From positions 2,116,190 to 2,180,189 of the forward strand of contig CM035808.1 in NCBI GenBank assembly GCA_020466095.1: a stretch of DNA of 64,000 nucleotides, read 5' to 3'. The notes under the pieces are model-generated. The model was not told the DNA's origin, searched no databases, and was given only the letters and a program-made list of their open reading frames with translations. Both the position numbers and the translations under genes were made by a program. Shown here piece by piece: positions 1 through 12,900 of the stretch (position 1 is its first letter; each line of letters starts with the position of its first letter). Source of the DNA: Chlorops oryzae (lineage: Eukaryota > Arthropoda > Insecta > Diptera > Chloropidae).

Positions 1-147
1 AAAAAGCAAATATATAAAAAAAGAAAGGTTTCAAATTTGGCAGAAAATTTGGAGCGAATTTGTGCGCAAAGTTGTGAGACAGCATTGGGTGAAGACTTGT
101 TTTTTCAATCCAATTATTTGAGTTTTTCGAAACATGTCATTCTTCCA

Positions 148-235
148 CATTTTTCGCCTGCGACAGGAATCGAACTCGAGCCCTTAGATTCCCAAGTGAA
201 TACGCTTTCACAACGCCACGGACCTATCTGACTCA
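148..235 (-). repeat. tRNA-derived SINE-like unit
   Basis: On the minus strand a GTGGCGTTGTGAAAGCG A-box-like segment is followed by a B box (GAGTTCGATTCC). No good 7-bp acceptor stem, so a tRNA-related repeat rather than a working tRNA. Confidence 0.5.
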
Positions 236-396
236 CGCACAGCAAATATATTAGATTAATGTGTGGTCAAAATTGAACTGTTGAATATGCCATTAGTTAG
301 GTTCTACTGTCCGTGTCTCTACTCGCGTACTAGTTCTTTTTTCTATACTCGAGAACTACTCGCTAGGGCACAATTGACACCCCACTCTTCCTACAG

Positions 397-850
397 GGTA
401 GGCTTAAAGTTTTTCAAGTTCATGATTTCAATACAACGAACATTTTCAGTTTTAAGTAAGATGAACTGTTATTATTAGAAAGAGCCTTTTACATACAATA
501 GACGAGCAAAAAATTCTTCATATAGGAATATGTATCGGAAAAGTCTTCCTAAAAGAACTGATATTAAATAAAATATTTGTGAACCTATACGAGTATACAT
601 GTGTACATAAAATGCTTTCCAATCTATACTCTTGTTTGAGATATATGCCATGGAACTTACATCATACTTTTGACAAGCCATGTTATGCGTAACTTATATA
701 ATTGCAGTTTATGCAGTGCCATAAAAAAATTCAAAATTTCAGACAAGAATTCGTATTAATTTAAAAAAAACTTATACGAAGGTTACTACGCATTTTTTTG
801 ATTAAAATTAAAGATTAAAGATATTTAAGAAAAAAAAGGTATATTTGCGC
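397..850 (+). repeat. Dispersed repeat, copy 1
   Basis: Starts AGGGTAGGCTTAAAGTTTTT and is matched by 1281-1770 with scattered differences and indels. Both contain a CATACAATAGA stretch and an ATTGCA...TTATGCAGT...CCATA block. No coding potential. Confidence 0.7.
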
Positions 851-1280
851 AGTCTTTTGGCCATACAGCTTTTTGCATACTCAAATGAATAGTTCTTAAT
901 GAACTTTGAATTTTTTATGAGGAAAAGAAGACAATTCGATAGCCTTCAAAAAAAATCAAATTTGCAATTATTCTTTTTACCTAACATACCTCTGTATCTT
1001 CGAGTCTCACAAACTTTGTTAGTTTAAGAAAATCAGTTCACACATTATAGATATTAATTTTTTAAGCTGTACATAAGAATGACCTTTTTTAGCCTTGTTT
1101 TGTCCAATTTCTGTGTGCGTAATATGAGTGATATTAACTTTTTATTTACAAAATAACTTGACAGTTTAAATTAGTTAAACATTTGGTAGAAGTTGGTTAA
1201 AATAAAGTTTTGTGCCTTACGAGGTAGCGGCTTAAACGTGGTACACTATATTACCGCTGGATTGACCCAAACATCTTTCC

Positions 1281-1770
1281 AGGGTAGGCTTAAAGTTTTT
1301 CAAGTTCATGATTTCAATACAACGAACATTTTGAGTTTTAAGTATTAACTGTGAGTAGTAGAACAGAGCCGTTATCGCCTACCATACAATAGATCCCTTT
1401 GCAGCGTTGATAAATTTCAGTTCATTTGGTAGTATGTATTTGAAATAAGTAACTTTTCGTAGCAACAAACATAGACAGTATAAAAAATGTTAAACTATCG
1501 ATATTACCGATGGTGTTCATAAAATACTATCCAACGCTATCAGCTCTTGTGAGAATTATGCATGGAGTACACAAATATTTGCACAAGTGATGTTTGCGTA
1601 CTTTCCATACATTGCATGTTTATGCAGTTGCCATACAGAAGAAATTCAGATTTCACCAAAAAAGATACCGCATATTAATTTGAATTAATATTTTCCCTGA
1701 AAGTATGCCGCATATATTTTTATTAAACTTTGAATTGAGATATTAAGAAAAATTTTGTAGTTTATGTGTT
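1281..1770 (+). repeat. Dispersed repeat, copy 2
   Basis: Direct, diverged copy of 397-850. Nothing else of note is seen in 850-2200. Confidence 0.7.
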
Positions 1771-2200
1771 CGTTTAGCGCAGATTAGATTTGCTCATGCC
1801 ATCAGCTTTTTGCATGACGTCACAAGAGAATTAGAATTTGGTTTTGATTTGAAATTTCTTTGTTTTTGGAGGCAAGCGAAATGATCGTGTAAGTAAACGT
1901 GGATACAATCACAAAAAAGTTCAGTTGTAAATTTTCCCATTTTTAATGGGCGTTACCATTCCTTTTGTTTTTGAACTAGTCTTAAACATATGTATATAAA
2001 TTTTTTCCGTCTTTTAACATTTTAATTAATTTTTTGGAGTTTCTTCGATATGTTATCATGGACGGAACCTGTATGGCTACCTTAATCAGTTCTACGAAAG
2101 ATGTTATCACAATTTTTAAACCTATAAACAATGGGGAAATTTGTCACATTTCGATAAAAACTTTTCACATCAAGTTTGACAGCTCATTAGACATTAGGTA

Positions 2201-2290
2201 TGTTCCCGTACTGCACGAAACTGCCCAATTTTCATACAGTTTATAAAAAAAATTGGGCATTTTTGGGCAGTTTCTTGTAGTACGGGAACA
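2201..2290. mobile_element. 90-bp palindromic MITE
   Basis: Ends TGTTCCCGTACTGCACGAAA... and its inverse ...TAGTACGGGAACA; arms of about 30 bp around a short AT loop. Target duplication unclear. Confidence 0.75.
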
Positions 2291-2353
2291 GGCCTATTTT
2301 GAAAAATTTCCCAGTTTGTAAAATTGAAAAAAAAACTGAATCTATCCCATTTA

Positions 2354-2471
2354 GACCCGATTTCACCAAGCTATTTAAATAAATCTTATATCAGAATTTA
2401 GTTTTTTTTATATCAAATTTGACAGTTCATTTGATTTAAGTTTTATTTAAATAGCCTGGTGAAATCGGGCC
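2354..2471. mobile_element. 118-bp hairpin MITE, TTA-flanked (Harbinger-like)
   Basis: Arms GACCCGATTTCACCA(A/G)GCTATTTAAATAAA inverted at the two ends, flanked by TTA at 2351-2353 and 2472-2474. The GGCC-type ends and TTA duplication resemble PIF/Harbinger MITEs. Confidence 0.75.
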
Positions 2472-2518
2472 TTAGAATAGATATTTTAATATAAAATCTT
2501 TAACTAACTTCAAATCAC

Positions 2519-2636
2519 CTGGGTGCAATAGTCCGAGAGTCGTGCAACACTCTCTGTCTCACTCTCTGTCTCGCTCTCACTCTCTCTCTCTCTTCCTCTA
2601 TCTCTCTGTATCTTCCTCTATCTCTCTAACTCTCTG

Positions 2637-2674
<38 letters not shown>

Positions 2675-2805
2675 TCTAATCTCTCTGTATATATATATCT
2701 CTCTCCCTCTTCCTCTATCTCTCTGTATATATATATCTCTCTCTCTCTTCCTCTATCTCTCTGTATCTCTCTCTGTCTCTCTTCCTCTATCTCTCTAACT
2801 CTCTG

Positions 2806-2849
<44 letters not shown>

Positions 2850-2947
2850 TCCTCTATCTCTCTGTATATATATATATCTCTCTCTCTCCTCTCTTCCTCT
2901 CTCTCCCTCTCGTGAGCACGCATTATTCTCGGACTATTTTACCCCAG
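2519..2947. mobile_element. MITE-like element filled with a CT-rich microsatellite
   Basis: Inverted ends CTGGGTGCAATAGTCCGAGA and TCTCGGACTATTTTACCCCAG enclose about 360 bp of (TC)n with TATATA interruptions (2551-2912). The array itself has higher-order repeats of about 120 bp. Confidence 0.65.
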
Positions 2948-3670
2948 CCCTCAAGCAGATGAGGTCTACTGTGACGTAGTTTCGCAGGGTAATGTTGTAA
3001 TACTTGGTAATATTGTTGTTTGACAACCGGAGTAGGTTATTTGCTTGCCTTTGTATCATGGTCGCCGTCGTTGAAAAACACTTGAACACAAAAACAAAAT
3101 TCAGTTTGCACTTGAACGTATCGGAAGTGTCTTCGTCCGTTTTGACATATGTATCAGATAAGATATTAGTGGAAAATGAACTAATGTGGCTTTTAAAGAG
3201 AAACAGTGCCAATCTCGGAACACGCATGCTATGAATAATGAATTCTTTTTTTTTTTTTTTTTTTATTTGAATGAAGAAATTTTTGAAAATTTTATATTTA
3301 AGCAATTTAATGAAGGTGTTGTGTAATCAACCGACAACGCGACATACATATAAGGAACAAATGAATTAAAAGCACAAAAAAAAAAAATAAAATAAATAAA
3401 AAACGAAAGAAAATCAATTTCGCTTAAATGATTGTTGCTGATTGTACGTACTCACTGTTGTATATATTGTACATATGTATGTGCGCGTGTGCGAATTGTG
3501 ATTTCGAATACATTTAATGAAAAAAAAAAAACAAAAAAAACTAACAAAGAATGCAATAGAATCAAAGAAAATAAATTTTTGCAAATTTATGTGAAAAGCT
3601 GAGAGCTGCAAAATTCAACGCGTGAACACTTTTTATCTGCGAGAAAATAAAAAAAAAATCGCTTGAAGAA

Positions 3671-3702
3671 TTATTATTATTATTATTATTATTATTGCTA
3701 TT
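3671..3702. repeat. (TTA)n microsatellite
   Basis: About ten ATT/TTA units just upstream of the PhKgamma first coding exon. Confidence 0.8.
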
Positions 3703-3810
3703 ATTAAATATTCGAATCGGCAAAACAGCTGACAGGCACAGTGGGCTCGTGTCTTCTAATACGCGCTTAATTTATAAAACTTCAAAATAAAGATCCCATT
3801 GATAAAGAAA

Positions 3811-3902
3811 ATGGCAAAAGACGAAGAAGATGATTTATTGCCAGATAAGGACGCTGCGAAGGGTTTCTATGCGAAATATGAGCCGAAAGAGATTCTGGGC
3901 AG
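3811..3902 (+). CDS. PhKgamma: PhKgamma first coding exon
   Basis: Encodes the first 30 residues plus two bases and ends in AG|GTAAGT. It joins exactly to 26314, where the ORF continues with the glycine-rich loop, so the split codon (AG+A) restores Arg. Sequence upstream (about 3715-3810) looks like 5' UTR with a mildly higher GC content; no promoter element is convincing. Confidence 0.9.
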
Positions 3903-6900
3903 GTAAGTTTCAGTTTTGGCTCTCCTTGTAGGCATTTTAGGTATTATGCGCAACAATCTTTTATTCTAATGTAAACACAGACATGAATGATTTTTATGAA
4001 GATTCTTGTGCTATTTATTTTTATTATTTTGCTCAATTTTATGATGGAAGATTCAACGGAAAAACGATAGGAGGAGACCTGTGTTATCCAAAAGATTGAA
4101 AAGAGTTTTTGTTATCTTCTTAAGAGCTTAAGATTTTTTTATTTTTCGCAGACTGCGCAAATATTTGATAGTTTTTTTTATTACCCACCAACAGCGTATT
4201 TTTCGAAAATAACTCTTATAAATGGCCCGCCCCTTTTTCCGGAATCTTACGAGATTTGACTAGAGTTGACTAGTTGACTAGCCTCATAAATTGACGGCAG
4301 CATTCTTTTCATGAAGGAAAAGTCAACATATGTAGCCCCGAAAATGTTGTTGACTTGTACTTTCATTGTTCTGCCTCTTAATTTAATTTATTTTTTTATT
4401 TATATAATTGGCGAAAAAGAAGATATAAGTATTTGATAATGATTCTATGTCGAAAAGTATCGCAATACCCCGAAGTAAAAGAACGAAATTGTTGAAGAAA
4501 ATAGAACAAAATTGAATGAAATGCAATGAATGGCAGCTGCATGAGAATCCCTTTCTGCGTCTTAAGCTTTGAAGAGCCAAAAAGAATTTTTTTTTTTTTT
4601 ATAGTTAAGAGGAACGATCTTAAAGCAAAGAAATCGAAAATGCAATCGAATTGCATCGCCGAACGAATGCCAGAAAAAATACATACGTGCCAAAGAATAC
4701 GAAAGAATCGAAGCAACTTGCGAAATGAAACAGAGAAAAAGGGGGGAAAAATGAAAATTTTAGAATCGTAAACGCTTAAAAAGAAGGTGTGTCGTATCGT
4801 ATCGGCGTCGTTCGTATATTTTTACTCAACTGGAATTTATACAACGATATGTTTTGAATGCACGGCGTCTGACTTTTCAGAATATAGGTATACTTACGAC
4901 GCATTGGAATATTCAATTGTTTCGGGTTGATGATCGATTCGTTCCGTGAATAATTACAAACCACGTTTTGCACAGTGTTCGATTTTGACGATTTACTCAA
5001 AGAAGAAACAAATTTTGAAAATTTTCCTGCCCGTTTGTTTACATACATAATAATCGATAAATTCCGTTAAGGGGGTCTTCTCATTGAAAACCCGTTTTTT
5101 GGACCCTTTTTAAAAAAAATCTTATTTGAAAACGCAAAGAATAATTGAAAACTTTTTTTTTTATTGTATTACAAAAGGTTCAAAGTAAATAAAAAAAAAT
5201 TTTTTTGCCTCGATACGTGGGCTGTTCAAAAAGTAATGAGACTTCAAAGTTGGTGGTGAAAAAAAAGGTGCCGTCACGGCGGCCACGATTCCGGGTCTCC
5301 GGAGCGTCCGAAATGGAAAAAAAAACGGGGTTATAATCAGTATAGATGTAATTCTCGGGTGAACCTCAAGCTTAATTTTGTGATTTTTTTTGACAAAATG
5401 GCGGCCATTCAAAAAAAAAATTTCAATTTCAGGCTTTTTTTTTGTAGTTTAGTGTAAAAAAAAAATAGTAAAAAATTTTTTAAAATTATGGTCAAGGTTC
5501 ACCCGAGAATGGTGACAATTCTGCGTCGATTTCACTTTGTTTCATGAAAATCGGTTCAGTTGAACTGGAGATATAATGGCCGCCAGTTCGAAAAACGTGG
5601 TTTCGAGATAAACGCGTTTAAAGTTTGAAGCAACGCAAAAATTACTCGTTTTAGCGCAGATCTTGCTCGACAAAGAAGGCTATATCCTCTAAACTATTTC
5701 GAATTTCAAAAAATCCTTTTAGGGGCATATTCACAACTACCCAAGCTATAAATAAATGCAAAAAAAAAAAGGCGAAAAAAAGTTGCTCAATGAGAAGACC
5801 TCCTTAATCGTTTCAATATACGATTATAATTCTAGTCCCCCAATAGGTTTTTTTTTAAAGCTGATCGGTAATCATATATAACTATACAGGGTGTTCCGTA
5901 GCTTAGTGCTTTCCTTTATAGGGTTGATAGAGAAGGTCATTGTAAACAAAAAATCGTATCGGAGGGGGGGGGGGGGGGTCCAAAATGCACCCCTGAAGAG
6001 TTATAAGGGAACGAAAGAAATTTGCAGTTGTTTTTCACGCCTAAACGTTTAAATGCAAGATAAAAATTTTAATGCAATTCGACAGAAAATTGTCAGACCT
6101 TTCTAGGCGTATAAAATAGTCTTACACTTTATTGCAGCTTCAAGGGTATTTGAGCCTTCAAAGTTAAATTTTAAAAATTTTTAAACATTTTTTGACTTTG
6201 AGAGCCATTTTGGTATGAAAAAGGTTCTATTAACACCCAAATTTTTTATTTTATTCAAAATGCTGGATCGATTTCCTTTAATTTGCTACCCCATATGTTT
6301 AATAAAATTTTTAAAAATAAGATGAGAAAATTAAATATCTAAATGAACATGTATCCGCGTTTGCTATCAATGAAGTCGAACTTATTAGATTTGATACAGC
6401 AAAACTAATAAGTTCATTTAGGTATTTAATTTTGTCATCTTATTTTTTAAAAATTTATTAAACATATGGGGTACCAAATTAAAGGAAATCGATGCAGCAT
6501 TTTTAATAAAATAAAAAATTTGGGTGTTAATTGGACACTTTTCATACCAAAATGGCTTCCAAAGTAAAAAAAAATTGAAATTTTTTTCAGAATTTTTTAC
6601 TTTGACCGGTTATTTTTCACTCAATGGGTCAAATTTTTACCATCAATTTAATTTTTCCTAAAAGCACATATAATTGGCTTTCAAACTGCATTTAAGTTTT
6701 TTTTTCAACGATGACCCATTATCGGGGGAGAGTTGTTTTTCTTGACTTACTGCCTAAAAACTTTAAGGCCCTATAACTCCTCAGGGGTGCATTTGCGACA
6801 CCCCCATCCCATACGATTTTTGGTCGGTCTTGACCCCACCTATCACCTCCTTTCGGATATACATCCTTATGCGAAACACCCTGTATATATATATATACAT

Positions 6901-9900
6901 ATATAAACATTCTGAAGTTGATATAACAACTAAGCTACAAACGTCCCATCACGTTTGACGACTATGGGTTCCAACTTCAAAAAATTCAAACGTTTTGCTT
7001 TTCGTCCAACCGAAACTCGGTTGTCCAACGTTGCCACAAACGATCCAATCTATCACCCATCATCTGGCTTGGTTGTACAATGTATTGCACTGTGTGTATC
7101 CTACCGAAGACCACCAAGCTATTTCGTTTTTTATGCCTAGTTTCCAATATCAGAAGGAATACCTGCACATATTCAACATATGCAAATATATGGAACCGAT
7201 TATAATGAACTCACTATTGGAAACCAGGCATTAATCGTTCAAAAAAAAAAAAAAGAAATTATGTCGAAAATATATTCTCTTATTCATTGTAGGTACCTAT
7301 TATTTTAATAAATAAAATGATGGAACAATCTTTGAAATCTTTTTTTTTTTTTTCATTTTCGCTCAAACATTTTCGGGACTCTTTGTGCGAATACCAAAGG
7401 TAATAAAAACAAACAACCGGTTGAACGAAGCAAAAACTTGAACGAAAGCCAAATGTCACGAAGAAAGAAAAATATAAATAAATTTTTGAATTCATTTAGA
7501 TAAATGAGATTTTAAAGGGGAAAAAAAAGAGTTTTTTAAATGAGCAAAAAATATCTTCCCTCGTATGACACACGTTCATTTTAGGCCAAATTTTTATGTG
7601 GGTTTCTTATTTCTATGATATGGAAATTTTTTCTTTCTGGGGAGTGAACTACAAAAAGAAAATTATGAATCAGATAAGGGAAAAGACAAAAACAAAAACA
7701 AAATTTGGTCCATAAAACTACAGCAACACTAATTCGAATTCTTATCGCTTTTTTTGGCATGGGGAAGTGGCTCTGGGATAGTGTAGGGGATGCGTGCTAT
7801 GCTCTTGATCCCAGGGTCCGAGGTTCGATTCCCGGCACAGGCGAAACGGAGTGTAGTGTTCCAAGCCTAGCATTGGTGTTTCAAAAAATCGCATGATAGG
7901 GGCACACTACATAATAAGACATATCCACTCACACAAACACAAGAAAACCTCCTTGGTATCACAATGGGCCTAAGTGGCAGCCATTTCAACCTACCTAGGC
8001 ACGGGGAACATTCGTCGTTTTTTCTAGAATGCCACCAAATATTTTTCCCAATAAACCTCTTAGTTTGGAAGTTGTTTTATTTAATAACACGGCGCAAGTC
8101 GAAAATAGTAACAAAAATGGGACCAACTGAGTGACTTTCTTAAAAGTATACTGAGCTCAGATCCATCGGCCTTTTCTCTGGATTGGCTCTAGTTTAGGAG
8201 GAATCTGACTTTGAATTTTGCATGTTCGTCGGCTAAGTCTTCGAAAATTTGAAATGCTAATTTTTCCTGAATCGTTATGAATATCGCTTTATTGTCTTCG
8301 GGAAAGTTGTAGATATTTGAGGGAGCAACAAATTTGGTTCAGACACCAATACAGAACAATGCAGGCAACCCCACTTATTCTCGACGTATACGTAATTTTT
8401 ATTTTGTGTTGGAGAAAATACGTATACGTATTCCAACCCAAAATAAAAATTACGTATACGTATTCCAGAAATTCCAGAAATACGTGTTGTCAGAAATTGA
8501 TACAGAATCCATAAGTAGGCAGAATAAAATATGGTGCTTGAACATAATAAATTTCCTTTTTACTTAAAAACGCTATGTAGTACCTATGGCGCAGGAAATG
8601 GAATAAACACAACAAAACTTAGCATAACATAAAATATCATAATATAACATACGATAACATAACATAAGATAACATAACATTAACATAACATAACATAACA
8701 TAACATAACATAACATAAATAACATAACATAACATAACATAACATAACATAACATAACATAACATAACATAACATAACATAACATAACATAACATAACAT
8801 AACATAACATAACATAACATAACATAACATAACATAACATAACATAACATAACATAACATAACATAACATAACATAACATAACATAACATAACATAACAT
8901 AACATAACATAACATAAATAACATAACATAACATAACATAACATAACATAACATAACATAAACATAAATAACATAAATAACATAACATAACATAAACAAT
9001 AACATAACATAACATAATCATAACATAACATAACATAACATATACATATCATAAGGGAACGTGTCCAAACTACGTGAACCATTTTTTACTACTTTTAACC
9101 CTCCCCTCGTGACAATCGTAGAACAATTTAAGTGACCAATTTGTCCAAGTGTATACTTCAGTGAACAAACTAAAAGGGTCACGTAGTTTGGACATTCCTA
9201 ATATCATAACATAACATAACATAACATAACATAACATAACATAAAACATAAAATAACATAACATAACATAACAACATGACCTAACCAAATGATGCGAAAA
9301 ATAAAAAAAAAACAAAAATTTGAATTATATCAAATCACTAAATCAGCACAATTCTTTCGAAAACCGTTATAAATAATTTCTTTTCAAAATTTATATTATT
9401 CTTAATTAACTCCAAATTCAATTAATATTATTTTTAATATTCCAAATGTCGATTTTGCTGCAATTAAATGCTGTCAAACATGAAAAAACTTGATTAAAAA
9501 ATTTTGAATTGTGCCGGTTTTGTGATATAATTATTCAATATTGTGTTACGTAACGTCAAGTCACCACTAAGTGAGCAGTGTTGCATTTTACTTCAGTGGA
9601 ACGAAAAAATATTTGATCAAAATATGAATGTTTTTGGTCCAATTAGGGTGGAATGCTTCAAATCAACAATAGGTCATTGTACAGAAACTATTAGGAAGAC
9701 AATTTTGTTTCAGAGGCTTACGAATCAATTCTGTGAAAATGGTCACATTGCCTGTAGTGTTGGAAATGTAGCTTTCTGCTTATTTCACAATTTACCTTTC
9801 TTCCTATCATCGCATTGCATACGTGCTCGCATCAACGTTTTATAGTTTGATCTTTTTTTTTTTTAGATTTTAATTTTTTTCGCCTTTTGGTCAAGTGCAT

Positions 9901-12900
9901 GAAGCCCCAGCTCTGGATCGTGTAATATTACAAACATCAGCTGTTTCCATTATCAACGAACTTCTTCTTTTTTTTTTAAAGTCCATTTGCCGTACGTGCC
10001 CCTGCTTTAAACAAAAAAAAAAAAAAAAATGCATAAAATCATATGCAAAATTGCGAATATACTTATAAACGTTTGTCATAATATGTTTGTGTGTGTGTGT
10101 GTTGAACGCCTTCCTTGTGAGAGTCTGTCACGTTTTTTGCGAACATGCGATTGTTGAAATCGTATTGGCTTTCATGAAATCACATGAGGTAGACAAAAGC
10201 GGGTCTTAAATTCCAAAGTAACAGGCCCCCACGTTCGAACCAGTTTTCCAAACCGCGTGGCGAGGGGTGTGCGCAACCGACGGGGTCTATACGGTATGCG
10301 GTGTGTCGACAGACAAGCCTCCAAGTTTGCTGTTTTTAAACGTTATTGAGAGCACTTGTTCACTGCTTGCCATCGATCGACGTGTTCGGGTCAGCTCTTT
10401 TTATAGAAACACGATCACGAGGCTTCGAACTAACAAGTGCATTTTCTTTCTACTTACATGCATATAGACATATATATGAACATATGTATATATTTATATA
10501 TTTTATAGTTTAATTAATTTAATTTTGATTTTGCAATTTTCTGTTCCAATAGCATATGTACGTATTTTTGTATGTTTACTTTATTTTATTTTATTTTATT
10601 TTATTTCTTTTCGTTCTGTTAAAAGCGACGTCTGAGTGTATCTCACATGACAAGTTCGAAGCATTATTTTAGCGTTTCACGTATGTAAATATTGTTTTTG
10701 AACTCATTTCACTTAAAGCACAATATTTCTCTCTATTTAACAACTGTTTGCTTCAGTATATTCTTTCAAATATTGATCTTTCAATGACAATTGAAGCCAT
10801 TAACATGCCAAAGATCCTGGAATATAAAATTGTTATGTGACGGTTTCAATGACGTCAGAAGCTAGCTATTGATTAATTAAGCAACATGTCCTTTCACAGG
10901 TCAATAACTACACAGGTCAGCAATATCAATATCGACTTTGGAACTGATCGATCATCCATCACCATTTTGCATTGAAAAATTGCTTTAAAGCCATATTTAC
11001 AATGAGCTACAAGTTGATTTGAAGCATTCCACCCTAACTGGACCAAAAGCACTCATATTTTGACCGAATATTTCGTTCTTCTGATGAAAAATGCAACACT
11101 GCTCACTTATTGGTGACTTAACGTTACGTAGCACTATATTGAATAAATATATCACTAATCACAAAAACCGGCAAAAATTAAAAATGTTTAAATACAATTT
11201 TTTTTCATATTTGACAGCATTTAATTGCAGCAAAATCAACATCTAGAAAATTAACATTTCTATTAATTGAATCATCAGTTAATTAAGAATAATATGAATT
11301 TTAGAAAATAAGTTATTTTTTACGGTCTTTTACGGCTTATTGGCTGTTTGTCCCAGAAAGGCAAAATTTTGAATTGTGCCGATTTTGTGACAGATAGAGT
11401 GCGATGTAATTCAAATTTTTGTTATGTTATGTTATGGTATTTTATGTTATGTTTTTTATGTTATGAATTTATGATTATGTTATGTTTGTAGTGAGTTATG
11501 TTATGTATATTTGTTATGTTATGTTATGTTATGTTATAGTTTTGTTATGTTATGTTATGTTATGTTATGTTTGTTATGTTATGTTATGTTATGTTATGTT
11601 ATGTTATGTTATGTTATGTTATGTTATGTTTATGTTATGTTATGTTATGTTTATGTTATGTTTATGTTATGTTATGTTGTTATGTTATGTTATGTTATGT
11701 TATGTTATTATGTAGTTATGTTTTATGTTATGATGTTATGTTATGTTATGTTATGTTATGTTATGTTATGTTATGTTATGTTATGTTATGTTATGTTATG
11801 TTATGTTATGTTATGTTATGTTATGTTATGTTATGTTATGTTATGTTATGTTATGTTATGTTATGTTATGTTATGTTATGTTATGTTATGTTATGTTATG
11901 TTATGTTATGTTTGTTCTATTTCCTGCATCACACTACTTTTACTTAGGGTGTTGTGGTACGTTTAGAACATACTTTCGAAGAGAGCATTCCAGGCCCGTA
12001 AAGTGAATTTTGAGGCCCAGTTTATTCGACACTAAAAATATCTTTTATGCTCAACAGCCTTGGACCCCTTCAGAAAGTTTGGGCCCTGGGAGAAACCTCC
12101 TTCCCCCCTCCCCACTCTTTACAGGCCTGGAGAATTCAAAAACATTTTATATAAGCAGAGTGAAACACGTTTATTAAAAAAACTTTGCGTTATTTACTCA
12201 GCCGACATTAACGCAAACCAAACCCAAAAATATATAGGTACTCACATGTTCGTATTTTTTGCAGCCATAACTTTAAATTTCAAGGTCAAAAAATTGCTCA
12301 GGCTTTTCGAGAAAAAAGTTCGTCCCGTCAGACGCGTGCATAATTATCACAAAATTCAATCTCTGACGTCACTCAATTTCGCTACTTCTTGTCGTCGTTC
12401 GGTCGGTCGTTCGGTCGGTCGTTGTTCAAGCGTATTAAGTAATAATATTTAAAAATAAATGGAGCTCCGTTTCTCTCCCGACTGTTTGTCAATTTCTATT
12501 AAATAATTTCTTTATCAGCTTTCGCTCAGACTAAACATACATGCATAACTTTAAAAAATTCTATGCTTAAAAATAGTGTTTTAGCAATATCAGAATGAAT
12601 GAAAGAAGAATGATTGTCACACGTGTTTGAAATAAAAGAAATTTTTTGGAAAACAAAAATTTAAATATTTAAAAAAAAAAAAATAATCACACTCTAGGTG
12701 AGAATTTCGTTTAAGGGGGTCTTCTCATTGAAAACCCGTTTTTTGGACCCTTTTTAAAAAAATTCTTATTTGAAAACGCAAAGAATAATTGAAAACTTTT
12801 TTTATTTATTGTATTACAAAAGGTTCAAAGTAAATAAAAAAATTTTTTTTGCCTCGATAGGTGGGCTGTTCAAAAAGTAATGAGACTTCAAAGTTGGTGG

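Larger units (their letters stand above)
8580..11936. mobile_element. Foldback (FB-like) element with pentanucleotide arrays in long inverted arms
   Basis: The left end GCAGGAAATGGAATAAACA leads into (ACATA)n; the right end (TATGT)n leads to TGTTCTATTTCCTGC. Inward, unique arm sequence is also inverted: 9317-9690 against 11000-11420, e.g. AGGGTGGAATGCTTCAAATC at 9648 and GATTTGAAGCATTCCACCCT near 11018, plus TTAATTGCAGCAAAATC-type blocks. Arms are about 1.1 kb, the central loop about 1.3 kb (9690-11000) with no recognised gene. The long MLCYV-type ORFs across the arrays are artefacts. Architecture matches Drosophila FB elements by principle, not by sequence. Confidence 0.8.

Noticed and set aside
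5161..5412. [23 protein letters not shown], repeated near 30449 and 36520
   Set aside because: Lies wholly inside the TTAA MITE, is broken in other copies and has no domain; non-coding repeat interior.
7780..7845. Functional tRNA gene
   Set aside because: Has a B box but no closed acceptor stem or clear anticodon arm, and is followed by a SINE-like tail.
8573..9315. Long minus-strand ORFs of MLCYV repeats
   Set aside because: They are translations of the (ACATA)n array; a 5-bp unit without stops gives the same peptide in all three frames.
9543..9845. 100-aa ORF in the foldback arm
   Set aside because: Its mirror copy in the right arm is not open in the matching frame, so no coding constraint is visible.
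11482..12006. Long plus-strand ORFs of MLCYV repeats
   Set aside because: Same artefact over the (TATGT)n array of the right arm.
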